Positions 25,165 through 34,298 of a stretch of 64,000 nt of DNA are shown one piece after another. The translations under genes and the position numbers were made by a program. Origin of the DNA: Pelotomaculum propionicicum (GTDB lineage: Bacteria > Bacillota > Desulfotomaculia > Desulfotomaculales > Pelotomaculaceae); NCBI RefSeq assembly GCF_004369225.1, contig NZ_QFFZ01000017.1, forward strand, positions 1-64,000. Reading direction: 5' to 3'. The first letter of the stretch is position 1. The number at the start of each line of letters is the position of its first letter. Below the pieces are notes generated by a model. It saw only the letters and a list, made by a program, of their open reading frames with translations, did no database searches and was not told where the DNA came from.

Positions 25165-27291
25165 TTATATTAAGTAATTAACTATCTTGTAAGAATTCCC
25201 ACCCGGTTCGTAGGCTGCCGCCTCCGCAACGATTTCACCATATGTTAGTCCGCCGTAAGATCTTGGGTAATGCGCCGGCTGCCTGCCGCCGCTTTCTGAT
25301 TGACCTGTGCCGCTGCGCCCGTCATCACCAACGAACACGAAAGCCTGGTTCAGTTTCAAATCCTGCTGGTCAAGGGTCTGCCTCAACTGTTGGATGGAAC
25401 TTTCCAGAACATCTTTCACATAGTCATTTCCGGCATAAAAGTGGGCATTTAGCTCTCCTCCGTTAAAAAAGAGCTTTATCGTGAGCTTGCCAAGGTGCTC
25501 AGGCTCCAGTTTCAGATCAACTTGTGTCCACGTATCGGATTTTTGCTGTCGGTAGGCACGTTCGATTTCTTGCACCAGCGCATCGCGCATATCCGCCAGT
25601 TTTACAGTTTTCAGATTATCTGAGGAACTTGACATTGGGGATACAGGATTATATTGCGGTGCGTTATTGGGTGCAGTATTTTCAACCACGCCGCCGGCTC
25701 CCTTGCCGCCTGTTTTAGCTGCCTCTGTATCCACTGCCGTACCTGCCGGGGAGGTCTCCGTTTTTCCGGTAGAAACCGCTTTCTCTTCTTCGGCTGACTT
25801 TACCGCCGCGCCGCTGTTACTGGTTGCTCCCGTGGGAGCTGCTGCAAGCTCCTGACTATTCACAACCTGGCCGGTTGCTGACTGACTGTCTGCTGAGACT
25901 GTCTTTAACACCTGGTCCGGCACGTCTGCCGTTCCCGCCCTGACCGTGGTTACCGCCGGAATACTGGCATCAAACGCTGGCGCATCTTCAGCTGCCGCCG
26001 CCGCTTCAAATAGAGCGGGGTATCCCAGTTCTGCCACAACCGGTTTCGCCAACTTGGTAAAAGTGGTGTTTTCAGCTTCAGTAGTTTCCAGCGCCGCCTG
26101 GATCATATCATAAACCTGGCCCGGTGCGGCTCCCGGTTCCCTGTCCGGCTGAGCAAATAAGGGGATTGGAATGTCAGCCCCGGTTGCCTCATTTACTGTC
26201 CTGGCTAATAAGGAAACTTCCTGCCCGAAAGATGTCACTTTTGTCTTGGCTGCTCCAGATGCCTTTTCCCCGGGAGCCAAAACTATTTCTCCAGTCGCCT
26301 GGTCAAATAAGAGAACACTGTTCCGGTTGACGGACGCAGCCGGCGTCTTTGCTTTTCCGGTAAAAACCGTGTTCTCTTGCCCGGCCGACTTTTCCACCTC
26401 ACCGCTGGTACTGGTTTCTACCATTGAGGTGGCTGCGGGCTCCCGACCGGCCACAACCCGGCCTGCCGCTGGTGGACTTTCTGCTGGGACTGTCTTTAAC
26501 ACCTGGTCCGGAGCTTCTCCCGCCGTATCCTCCCCAGCCGTGGTTACCGCCGAGCTGCCGGTATCAAAAACTGGCGTACCTTCAACTGTCAGTGCCGCTT
26601 CAAACATAGCGGGGTCTCTCAGTGCTGTTACCGGATTTTCCAATCTGGTAAAAGCGACCTTGTTAGCCCCGTCTGCATCGGAATTCGTTACCGTTCCTTC
26701 GGCTGAAGTCAATACCGCCGTCTGGGCCGGTACCGAGACACTCCCGAAGTTCGTCAACTCATTCGCACCGGGAATGGTCACCTGCAGCTCAGCCTGTGAC
26801 AGGGAGTGGTTTAGATAGGTTAGCGTCAACTCATTCGCGCCGGGAATGGTCACCAGCGGCTGAGCCGGCCGGTAGTCTTTTTCAAGCGGAAGAATACCAG
26901 TAAACATAGGTGGATTCTCCCCGGCTTCTTCCGGACTACCGTTGCTGTCGGGCTGTACAATTCCGGTCTCAGTTTGTGCTGAACTATCTATAGATCCGTC
27001 TGTCACCACCTCTGGCCGGGTTTGAGCCTGTCCCGGTTCTTGCAAGCTGACATACTGTTTTCCTGAAACAGCTGCCTCAGTGTTAAACACCGGCAGGGAC
27101 ACCGGCTCAAAACAATCTCCGGCCAACTCTGTGCCGCTTTCATTATTAACAGGCGAGGTATTAGGCAAGGGCGTGTTGAGCAGAGCCATAACCGAAGCCA
27201 TGGCCAGGTCAAAATCTCCCGGGGCAGACTGGCTTACCAGCGCTTGCTCTTTAGGGACTGGTACAGCCTCACCAATAGAAGTTAATTTCAC
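25165..27291 (-). CDS. fliK: Flagellar hook-length control protein FliK
   Basis: 708 aa. The long Ala/Thr/Val/Pro-rich N-terminal part (about 1-560) is low in complexity and contains an internal duplication: two blocks of about 110 residues, each with xxFxEAAxxxE...DQVLKTVxA, encoded near 26330-26665 and 25735-26075. A ten-residue motif VTIPGANELT also occurs twice (26751-26865). The C-terminal Flg_hook domain (about 580-690) has WTQVDLKLEPEHLGKLTIKL and LRQTLDQQDLKLNQAFVFV. FliK measures the hook and flips FlhB specificity. GTG start chosen because GGAGGTGA lies just upstream. Confidence 0.9.
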   Translation of the reverse strand: MKLTSIGEAVPVPKEQALVSQSAPGDFDLAMASVMALLNTPLPNTSPVNNESGTELAGDCFEPVSLPVFNTEAAVSGKQYVSLQEPGQAQTRPEVVTDGSIDSSAQTETGIVQPDSNGSPEEAGENPPMFTGILPLEKDYRPAQPLVTIPGANELTLTYLNHSLSQAELQVTIPGANELTNFGSVSVPAQTAVLTSAEGTVTNSDADGANKVAFTRLENPVTALRDPAMFEAALTVEGTPVFDTGSSAVTTAGEDTAGEAPDQVLKTVPAESPPAAGRVVAGREPAATSMVETSTSGEVEKSAGQENTVFTGKAKTPAASVNRNSVLLFDQATGEIVLAPGEKASGAAKTKVTSFGQEVSLLARTVNEATGADIPIPLFAQPDREPGAAPGQVYDMIQAALETTEAENTTFTKLAKPVVAELGYPALFEAAAAAEDAPAFDASIPAVTTVRAGTADVPDQVLKTVSADSQSATGQVVNSQELAAAPTGATSNSGAAVKSAEEEKAVSTGKTETSPAGTAVDTEAAKTGGKGAGGVVENTAPNNAPQYNPVSPMSSSSDNLKTVKLADMRDALVQEIERAYRQQKSDTWTQVDLKLEPEHLGKLTIKLFFNGGELNAHFYAGNDYVKDVLESSIQQLRQTLDQQDLKLNQAFVFVGDDGRSGTGQSESGGRQPAHYPRSYGGLTYGEIVAEAAAYEPGGNSYKIVNYLI

Positions 27292-27396
27292 ATTTTCACC
27301 TCCTTTCATAGATTCTTTTAAATGATTATACCGCTTTCAAGACTATTTTAAGTTGTTACTGAGTAAAAGAAATAATCATATTCTTTTATTACAGCT

Positions 27397-27831
27397 TTAT
27401 TCCGTTGAACGAAAATGAGAGTACAGGGCTAACTCGTCCACCAATTTCTGCTCTTTTGCTTCTTCCTCACGTTTATGTATTCGCAGGTGCTTTTCTTTCA
27501 GTTTTTCTATAGCCTGGCGTTCCTGCCTGGCCTGAACCGCCGCCTGGCGGCTGTGCTCCAGAGCATTGGCGGCGTCATTCACGTCTTTCTCCTGGGATAT
27601 AATTTTCTTGCTGAGGAATTCCCGGTACAAATCCAGGTGCATGTTTTCAAAGACATCTATATTTTCTTCATCTAAGATGAGTGCCTCTTCCAGGCGCCGC
27701 TTGGTATAATTAAGAATTTCACAGCGGTTGTTATACTCGTTGCAGGCCAGGGCCAGGGCCTGTTCCGCCGCTTCTTCCTTTGTCGAACGTTGTAATAAAA
27801 CAGGTTCGAGTTGAAATTTAAACCTGGCCAT
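27397..27831 (-). CDS. fliJ: Flagellar export chaperone FliJ
   Basis: 144 aa, almost entirely charged alpha-helical coiled coil (KRRLEEALILDEENIDVFENM, REFLSKKIISQEKDVNDAAN shown as landmarks). N-terminal FKFQLEPVLLQRS is typical. FliJ is the stalk of the FliI ATPase and recycles chaperones. Its ATG overlaps the fliI stop (TAATG). Confidence 0.92.
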   Translation of the reverse strand: MARFKFQLEPVLLQRSTKEEAAEQALALACNEYNNRCEILNYTKRRLEEALILDEENIDVFENMHLDLYREFLSKKIISQEKDVNDAANALEHSRQAAVQARQERQAIEKLKEKHLRIHKREEEAKEQKLVDELALYSHFRSTE

Positions 27832-29168
27832 TAGTTATTCACCCTTTTGTCGATAATCGCAGTCAAAAGCTTCAGAGTTTCATCATAATCTGTATGTTCA
27901 TGCAAGTTCTGGCGCAGGAAACCTATCATCTGCTGGTAGGAGGCGATAGCCTCGTCAACACGCGGGTTGGAGCCGGCAACATACGCTCCGATATTAATCA
28001 AGTCTTCAGCCTGCTTATACGCGGCCAGCATGTCGCGAAACTTACCGGCCAGGGCACGGTGCTTTTCTGTGGTAATATCAGGCATCAGACGGCTGACGCT
28101 GCTCAACACATCGACCGCCGGGAAATGGTTGGCGGCGGCAAGAGCGCGGGAGAGAATAATATGACCGTCGAGGATGCCGCGCACAGCATCGGAAATAGGC
28201 TCGTTAAAATCATCACCATCCACCAGGACGGTAAAGAAAGCTGTAATGGAACCATTATGCGACATACCCGGCCGCTCCAGCAGCCGGGGCAGCAGCGCGA
28301 ACACGGAAGGCGTATATCCTTTAGTCGCCGGCGGTTCCCCGATAGCCAGCCCAACCTCACGCTGGGCCATGGCAAATCTGGTCACCGAGTCCATCATTAA
28401 AAGCACGTCTTTACCCTGATCGCGAAAATATTCAGCGATGGCGCAAGCCACAAACGCGCCCTTTAAACGGACCAGGGCCGGTTGTTCTGAAGTCGCCACA
28501 ACCACAACGGAGCGGGCTAGCCCCTCCGGCCCCAGGTCGCTCTCAATAAAGTCCAGCACCTCACGGCCCCGCTCTCCGATCAGGCCTATGACATTTATAT
28601 CAGCGCTGCTGTAACGTGAGATCATCCCCAGAAGAGTACTTTTACCAACACCGCTGCCGGCAAAAATACCAATCCGCTGGCCCAGGCCGCAGGTCAGCAT
28701 TGCATCCACGGAGCGCACCCCGGTCGACATAACCTTGGAAATCCGCCTTCTTAAAAGTGGGTTGGGCGGGCGGTTGTTTACCGGGTATTCCTCACAATCA
28801 ATACTAAGCGACCCGCAGTCGTCAAGCGGCTCGCCCAGCCCGTTTAAAACCCTTCCCAGCAGCTGCCGCCCCACTTTGATGTTGAATGGTTTACCCGTAG
28901 GGACAACATCACAGCCCTGGTAAATGCCCCGCAGCTCACCCAGGGGCATCAAGAGAGAACTGCCGTCGCGAAAGCCGACGATCTCAGCCCTGACCGGCTC
29001 GGATTCACCAGGAACCATGATTTCACAGACCTCACCAATCGGGGCGTTGATCCCCTGCACTTCCACAGTAAGACCAATTACCCGTGTGACCTGGCCGATA
29101 ACCTTGATTAACCTGGCCCCCTTGAGCCGGGACCGCCATTGGGCTAAATTGACAGGAGCATTCTCCAT
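27831..29168 (-). CDS. fliI: Flagellum-specific ATPase FliI
   Basis: 445 aa. Walker A GIFAGSGVGKSTLLG (about 157-171), Walker B DVLLMMDSVTRFAMAQREVGL, and the F1-beta-like arginine region. It drives export of flagellar subunits with FliH and FliJ. I start at the ATG at 29168, preceded by TAGGTGA; a GTG three codons earlier lies in that Shine-Dalgarno. Confidence 0.96.
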   Translation of the reverse strand: MENAPVNLAQWRSRLKGARLIKVIGQVTRVIGLTVEVQGINAPIGEVCEIMVPGESEPVRAEIVGFRDGSSLLMPLGELRGIYQGCDVVPTGKPFNIKVGRQLLGRVLNGLGEPLDDCGSLSIDCEEYPVNNRPPNPLLRRRISKVMSTGVRSVDAMLTCGLGQRIGIFAGSGVGKSTLLGMISRYSSADINVIGLIGERGREVLDFIESDLGPEGLARSVVVVATSEQPALVRLKGAFVACAIAEYFRDQGKDVLLMMDSVTRFAMAQREVGLAIGEPPATKGYTPSVFALLPRLLERPGMSHNGSITAFFTVLVDGDDFNEPISDAVRGILDGHIILSRALAAANHFPAVDVLSSVSRLMPDITTEKHRALAGKFRDMLAAYKQAEDLINIGAYVAGSNPRVDEAIASYQQMIGFLRQNLHEHTDYDETLKLLTAIIDKRVNN

Positions 29169-29232
29169 TGCGTTCACCTATATATAAATTCGTTAATTCA
29201 GAGAACATTATTTAGCCGCTGGAAAAATTTTT

Positions 29233-30006
29233 TTAATAAGACCGGTCTTTGGCATAAAGCACTTTTTGCAGGGCTTCGCGGCGAGTCTCCATGGTAGCGT
29301 CAACCCCGCCCTGCCCGGTGTCGATCCTGCACCCGCCCGGCTCAATAGCGGCGTCGGCGATCACCTGAAGCTGCGCCCTGGCCGGCAGCAGGCTTTTTAA
29401 CTCATCTTTTTTACTTTCGACCAGCTCCAGCTCATCCGGGCTGACAAACATTACCACACTCGGCCTGTCCGCCACCAGTTTCAGGGATTCGGCGGCAACG
29501 CTTAAAATAGCCTCCCGGTCCAGGCTCAGCTGCATAGTCAGAAGCTTCTCAGCGATCTCCACAGCCAGGTCGATAATCTCCTGTTCCAGTTCCGCTAATT
29601 TTGCCCGGCGCAGTTCCTCCGCCTGGGCCAGCACATCATTAGCCCGGGCCCGGATAGCCTCGGCCTCTTCGACAGCCTTGGCCATCCCTTCATGGTAACC
29701 CCGGTCATACCCTTCCCGGCTGCCCTGTTGAAAACCGTCCTGGTGGGCTTTTCTTTTGATTTGCTCACTGTCAAGCTGAGAGTGTCGAATGATCTCATCA
29801 GCTGTGACGCTGGCCCTTCTGATTGTCTCCTCAGCCTGTGCCAGAGCCCAGGCTTGAAGGTTGTCGCCGGCATCCGGGGTAGCGCTGACATCTTTTTTAG
29901 CGCTTTTTTTGATCCTGGTCAGTTCTTCTTTAGCTTTTAAAGGCAGGACCTGCCAGAAATCAGCCTGTACCTCGGCGCTTTTGATGATCTTAGACGATGA
30001 TGACAT
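29233..30006 (-). CDS. fliH: Flagellar assembly protein FliH
   Basis: 257 aa. N-terminal SSSSKIIKSAEV, a central region with Gly-repeat helices (QDGFQQGSREGYDRGYHEGM, a GxxxG pattern typical of FliH) and a V-ATPase E-subunit-like C-terminal domain. FliH regulates FliI and anchors it at the C-ring. The ATG at 30006 overlaps the end of fliG by 17 bases; the longer frame to 30069 is inside fliG. Confidence 0.92.
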   Translation of the reverse strand: MSSSSKIIKSAEVQADFWQVLPLKAKEELTRIKKSAKKDVSATPDAGDNLQAWALAQAEETIRRASVTADEIIRHSQLDSEQIKRKAHQDGFQQGSREGYDRGYHEGMAKAVEEAEAIRARANDVLAQAEELRRAKLAELEQEIIDLAVEIAEKLLTMQLSLDREAILSVAAESLKLVADRPSVVMFVSPDELELVESKKDELKSLLPARAQLQVIADAAIEPGGCRIDTGQGGVDATMETRREALQKVLYAKDRSY

Positions 30007-31006
30007 CTTCGCCACCTCGGGAAATAATAATTTCACCACTCTCATCAAGCTTGCGGATAATAGTAACAATTTTCTGCTGGGCCTTTTCCACTTCTTTCAG
30101 GCGGACCGGGCCCATGACTTCCATCTCTTCCTTGATCATCTCAGCCGCGCGCTTGGACATGTTTTTATAAATCCTGCTGTTTACCTCTTCGTTGGCGCCG
30201 CGCATAGCCAGTACCAGGTCCTTGGAGTTGACCTCCTTAAGCACCCGCTGGATAAAGTTGTCCGGCAGCTGAATAAGGTCTTCGAAGACAAACATGCGCC
30301 TCTTCACTTCTTCCGCCAATACCGGGTCCTCTCTTTCCAGTCCCTCTAAAATGACTTTCTCAGCGCTCCGGCCAACCCTGTTGAGGATATCCACCAGGGA
30401 CTGCACGCCACCTACCACCGTTTGGTCCTGCTGGACCACGGAAGAAAGTTTGCGCTCCAGCAAAAACTCGACATCGCGGACGATATCAGGTGTAAAACGG
30501 TCTATTATAGCAATCCGCCTGGAAATTTCGCTCTGCAGTTCCTGCGGCAGCATGCCCAGGATTACTGCTGACTGTTCAGGTGTAAGGTGGGCGAGGATCA
30601 AAGCAATGGTTTGAGGATGTTCTTCCCTAATAAAGTTGTAGATTTGTTTGGGGTCCGTTTTGCGCAGTGAGCTGAACGGAATCGCCTTCATGTCGATGGT
30701 CAGTTTGTTTAAAATCTCGGTAGCCTTCGTGTGGCCTACGGCTTTCTCGAGCAATTCCTTGGCGTAATTCAGCCCGCCGTGCATTAAATAGTCACGCGCT
30801 TTCTGCAGTTCCATAAACTCATCAAGCACCGCGTTTCTGACTTCCACCGGAATTTTGATCATGTTTGATATTTCGTGGGTGAGCTGTTCAATCTCACTTT
30901 GCTGAAAATCCTGCTTAAGCACCCGTGAAGACAAGTCCGAACCCAATGCTATCAGTAAAATGGCCGCTTTTTGGACACCGTTAAGCTTGGTAAGCTGCAA
31001 CGCCAT
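29990..31006 (-). CDS. fliG: Flagellar motor switch protein FliG
   Basis: 338 aa with the armadillo-like N and middle domains, the EEHPQTIALILAHL motif (about residue 124-137, including EHPQ) and the C-terminal torque domain with charged helix residues (NDVLAMRGANEEVN region, KDLVLAMRGANEEV). FliG transmits torque from MotA and carries the switch. ATG is very close to GGGAGGGG; a TTG two codons later is an equally good start. Confidence 0.95.
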   Translation of the reverse strand: MALQLTKLNGVQKAAILLIALGSDLSSRVLKQDFQQSEIEQLTHEISNMIKIPVEVRNAVLDEFMELQKARDYLMHGGLNYAKELLEKAVGHTKATEILNKLTIDMKAIPFSSLRKTDPKQIYNFIREEHPQTIALILAHLTPEQSAVILGMLPQELQSEISRRIAIIDRFTPDIVRDVEFLLERKLSSVVQQDQTVVGGVQSLVDILNRVGRSAEKVILEGLEREDPVLAEEVKRRMFVFEDLIQLPDNFIQRVLKEVNSKDLVLAMRGANEEVNSRIYKNMSKRAAEMIKEEMEVMGPVRLKEVEKAQQKIVTIIRKLDESGEIIISRGGEDVIIV

Positions 31007-31019
31007 CCCCTCCCAAATC

Positions 31020-32555
31020 CTATTCCTTTTCTTTCATCCAGACTTTCAAAAGCTCGGCCACATCTTCCGGCTTTTCCTGAGCCATCGTTCTGACCTGCTT
31101 TTGTTTGTCGTCCTTTTTCTCCGGTTCCGGTATGGATTCCAGTTCTTTTACCGGCAAGAACACTTCCTCTTCCTCTTCCTCATATCTTTCAGCGCTGCGC
31201 CGCCGCCACATAATCAGCATAACCAGGACCAGGATTGCCCCCACCGCTATCCCGGCCAACCGGGCATATGTGTATAGGCGGTCCTTTTGCTTGGCCGAAG
31301 CCTCGGCCTGGGCCATCTCGTCGCTGACCTTTTTCTGGTATGAGTCATCGAATACCATGCTGGAAACGTTGATTTGATCTCCCCTGTTCTGGTTGAAACC
31401 TATGGCCGCCGCCACCACATCCCGAACTTTCTGGGTGTCCACAGGACCGTCCGCTTCGCTGATTACCACTGAAGCGGAGAGACGCCGCACACTGCCGGGC
31501 GCGTTTACCACAGTTTCCTGGACAGTGCTTACCTGGTAGTTTGTGGTGCTTTCTTCCTTGGAATAACTGGAAGAGCCTGAGCCGGTAAGATAAGGGTTGG
31601 TGGTAACATTGGAATCGGTGCCCGGGGCGCCCCCCGCACCGCTTCCGGTGCTGGTTTCCCTGGATGTGTGCTCACTGCTCTTGATATTTTGCGGGTTTGA
31701 CGTTATGGTGCTGGTAGTTTGCTGCTGGTTAAAATCAAGGTCTGCGGTTACCATCGCCACAGCCTTGTCCTGGCCCATAATCCTGGCCAGCATTTGCAAA
31801 ACTCTCTTCTCCAGCTCTTTTTCATACTCTCTTTGAGCTTTTTGCTGGTCCAGGGTAGCCCTGGTCAACACTGCTTTGGGGTCGCTTGATCTAAGGTTGT
31901 CGCTTAAAACATTCCCCTCGGTGTCAATAATGTGGACGTTTTCCGGCTTCAGTCCCTCCAGGCTGCCTACAAAAAGGTCGCAAATTCCCTGAACCTGCTC
32001 GGTTTTCAAGCGGGCGCCGGTCTTGAGCTTTAAAGCCACAGAAGCTGAAGGAACGCCTTGCTCAGCATTAACAAAAACGCTTTTCTGAGGTATCACCAGG
32101 TGTACCCTGGCCTGTTCAACTCCTTCAATTTGCACCAGAGTTCTCCTCATCTCTTCCTGGAGAGCCCTCTGGTAGCCGACCTGCTGCTCAAACTCGGTCT
32201 GCCCGAACTTGCTCTGGTCAAAAAGCTCGAAGCCCATCCCGCCGCCAAGCGTACCGCTGCTGGCCAGCTGAATCCTGGCCTCGTAAACCTGGGACTCCGG
32301 CACTTTGATGGTTTTACCCTGATCGGCGAGCTGGTAGGGGACCTTCATTGTCTTCAGTTTTTCCACAATGGTGCCCGCGTCTTTTGGGTCAAGCCCTGTA
32401 AACAAAGGGGCGTAAGCGGGACGTATCGCAAACTGGATCAGGTAAAACAAAGAAACAACGACCCCAACCGTTACCAGGATGGAGATAATTCTTTGAGTTT
32501 GGTTCAGGTTCTGCCATCTCTCCCTGAACCTGGCTATAATGTCGCCCGGGGTCAA
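31020..32555 (-). CDS. fliF: Flagellar MS-ring protein FliF
   Basis: 511 aa. The first membrane helix is near residues 25-45, followed by the ring-building motifs 1-3 (YAPLFTGLDPKDAGTIVEKL, GQTEFEQQVGYQRALQEE, RVHLVIPQKSVF), a Ser/Thr/Gly-rich loop, the second membrane helix (AGIAVGAILVLVMLIMW) and a C-terminal FliG-binding tail (VAELLKVWMKEKE). TTG at 32555 is chosen for GAGGTGG six bases upstream. It builds the MS ring that the export gate and rotor sit in. Confidence 0.95.
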   Translation of the reverse strand: MTPGDIIARFRERWQNLNQTQRIISILVTVGVVVSLFYLIQFAIRPAYAPLFTGLDPKDAGTIVEKLKTMKVPYQLADQGKTIKVPESQVYEARIQLASSGTLGGGMGFELFDQSKFGQTEFEQQVGYQRALQEEMRRTLVQIEGVEQARVHLVIPQKSVFVNAEQGVPSASVALKLKTGARLKTEQVQGICDLFVGSLEGLKPENVHIIDTEGNVLSDNLRSSDPKAVLTRATLDQQKAQREYEKELEKRVLQMLARIMGQDKAVAMVTADLDFNQQQTTSTITSNPQNIKSSEHTSRETSTGSGAGGAPGTDSNVTTNPYLTGSGSSSYSKEESTTNYQVSTVQETVVNAPGSVRRLSASVVISEADGPVDTQKVRDVVAAAIGFNQNRGDQINVSSMVFDDSYQKKVSDEMAQAEASAKQKDRLYTYARLAGIAVGAILVLVMLIMWRRRSAERYEEEEEEVFLPVKELESIPEPEKKDDKQKQVRTMAQEKPEDVAELLKVWMKEKE

Positions 32556-33046
32556 TCTAAACCACCTCAAACTATCGGGGACATGGGGGACTAGTCCATC
32601 AACCAGTCACACCTACCAACAATCTTACTTAACAAAGAAACCCATTCCGATGGGGACATTCCTTGACTGATTTGTTAATCAGCTACTCTGACCAACAACC
32701 TTCCTTAACAAGTGACACACTTCCTCAATTAAGAAACCAAAGATGTGTGTCCCCTATCCTCTGTCAGTGCCCCATCCCATCGATAACTAAACATGTATAC
32801 ATCGGGACATCCCTTGACTGCTTTATCAGCCAGTCGCACAAACCAACAATCTTCCTTAACAATGAAACCCATACCGATGGGGACATTCCTTGACTTATCA
32901 GTCAATCAGCTTCCATGTTTAACAAACCTTACTTAACAAAGGTACACTTCCTCAATTAAGAAACCAAAGAGGTGTGTCCCCTATCCTCTGACGGGGTTCC
33001 AAAGATCGATAACTTTCCTCTCTCCGAGCTTCAAAGATCGATAGCT
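32556..33046. repeat. Spacer between fliE and fliF with a tandem duplication
   Basis: 491 bp without a gene inside an otherwise compact operon. Two imperfect copies of about 168 bp, roughly 32600-32767 and 32827-32994 (offset 227 bp), share CCAACAATCTT, CCGATGGGGACATTCCTTGA, TTCCTCAATTAAGAAACC and GTGTGTCCCCTATCCTCTG. The GGGGACA/TGTCCCC words recur at 50590-50660, 53972-54020 and 58754-58777. A short direct repeat CAAAGATCGATA lies near 32999-33045. Confidence 0.75.
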
Positions 33047-33340
33047 TTACACCTGCATCCGCGAAATCTCCTGATAAGCCTCAACTACCTTGTTTCTCAC
33101 TTCAACAGCCAGCTGCATGGACAGCTTGGCTTCCTGCATAGCTATGGTTACCTGGTGCAGATCCTGGACCTCACCCGTTAAGAACTCCATGGCCAGATTA
33201 TCAGCCCTGGTCTGGGTATCGTTGAGTTTTTCAATGGCGTTGTTCAGCATATCTGAAAAAGATCCACTTCCGGCAGCGCCCTGCTTATTACCGGTCTCCC
33301 CTGACAGAATAGGCGCCTGACTTATAGGCGTAACTTGCAT
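33047..33340 (-). CDS. fliE: Flagellar hook-basal body protein FliE
   Basis: 97 aa, full size. The C-terminal helix pair (EVQDLHQVTIAMQEAKLSM then AVEVRNKVVEAYQEISRMQV) is the FliE signature. FliE joins the MS ring to the rod. ATG behind AAAGGAGG. It is the third gene after flgB and flgC. Confidence 0.95.
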   Translation of the reverse strand: MQVTPISQAPILSGETGNKQGAAGSGSFSDMLNNAIEKLNDTQTRADNLAMEFLTGEVQDLHQVTIAMQEAKLSMQLAVEVRNKVVEAYQEISRMQV

Positions 33341-33355
33341 ATTTTAGACCTCCTT

Positions 33356-33799
33356 TTAGCCCCGCCCTATTTCCAAAGCTTTGAGGGCAATATCCTTGGC
33401 TGCGTTTAAAGCGGTCACATTGGCCTCGTAAGCCCTGGTGGCGGTAATCATATTAACCATTTCGTTGACAACATTGATATTAGGATAAGCGACATATCCC
33501 TTTGCGTCGGCGTGGGGGTGAGAAGGGTCATATACCAGGCGGGGCGGGCCGTTATCATCAAGCACCCTGGCGACCCGCACCCCGGCTCCTCTGAATTGCG
33601 ACCGCAAAGCACCACTATCCCCCGCTTGTTCGAGCATTTGCACAAAAATAGGGATTTTACGCTTGTAAGGTGGATTGGCAGGGTCATTCGGCCTGCCCGT
33701 GCTGTTCATATTGGCAATATTATTGGCCGTCAAATCAAGCCTCAGCCTTTCAGCTGTAAGACCTGAAGCGCTGATGGAAAAAGAATCGAAAACACCCAT
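33356..33799 (-). CDS. flgC: Flagellar proximal rod protein FlgC
   Basis: 147 aa. N-terminal FDSFSISASGLTAERLRLDL and ANNIANMNSTGRP, and C-terminal YPNINVVNEMVNMITATRAYEANVTALN. Normal FlgC length. It follows flgB by a few bases with GGAGGGAAGGG upstream of its ATG. Confidence 0.95.
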   Translation of the reverse strand: MGVFDSFSISASGLTAERLRLDLTANNIANMNSTGRPNDPANPPYKRKIPIFVQMLEQAGDSGALRSQFRGAGVRVARVLDDNGPPRLVYDPSHPHADAKGYVAYPNINVVNEMVNMITATRAYEANVTALNAAKDIALKALEIGRG

Positions 33800-33802
33800 C
33801 TT

Positions 33803-34210
33803 TTATCCCTTCCCTCCGGTAATAACATAGCCTAAAAGAGAGAGCCGTTCACTAAGTTCTCTTGCCGTAGCCTGGTATTCAATGCTGTTGGCGGCAAGGT
33901 TGGTCATCTCTTCGTCTATGTCGACATTATTTCCGTCCGTACGCATAGAAGTCGCTTCGTTTACCCGCACTTCCGGCCTCAGTTCCGCCAGAAGGGGGGC
34001 CGCGCCGAAATGCCTGGGATCGGTGGTAGTCAATTTTATCGAATCCCGTCCCAGGGCTGCTTTAAGCAAACTCTCAAACTCAACGGTTGATTTCTTAAAA
34101 TTGGGCGTATTAATGTTGGCAATGTTGTCGGCTATCACTCTCTGCCGCAGGGCCCCCGCGTCCAGTGCCTTTTCAAGACTTACTATTACCGGACTCGATA
34201 AAAGGTCCAA
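33803..34210 (-). CDS. flgB: Flagellar proximal rod protein FlgB
   Basis: 135 aa from a TTG at 34210. N-terminal LSSPVIVSLEKALDAGALRQ and ADNIANINTPNFKKSTVEFE, and C-terminal ATSMRTDGNNVDIDEEMTNL. I chose TTG because GGGGGTGGA lies just upstream, whereas the ATG at 34225 has no Shine-Dalgarno. First gene of the basal-body operon. Its 5' leader carries a c-di-GMP-I riboswitch followed by a terminator, so expression should respond to c-di-GMP. Confidence 0.92.
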   Translation of the reverse strand: MDLLSSPVIVSLEKALDAGALRQRVIADNIANINTPNFKKSTVEFESLLKAALGRDSIKLTTTDPRHFGAAPLLAELRPEVRVNEATSMRTDGNNVDIDEEMTNLAANSIEYQATARELSERLSLLGYVITGGKG

Positions 34211-34252
34211 CTTGTCCACCCCCATTTTATCTGGCTTATAATATTTACTTTA

Positions 34253-34289
34253 ATAAAAAACCAAGCCAAATTGAAAAGGGCTTGGTTTA
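34253..34289 (-). terminator. Riboswitch expression-platform terminator ahead of flgB
   Basis: AACCAAGCC / GGCTTGGTT stem followed on the minus strand by TTTTTTATTA, about 45 bases before the flgB start and just after the GEMM aptamer. It is placed to act as the OFF structure of the riboswitch. Confidence 0.85.
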
Positions 34290-34298
34290 AAACACATT

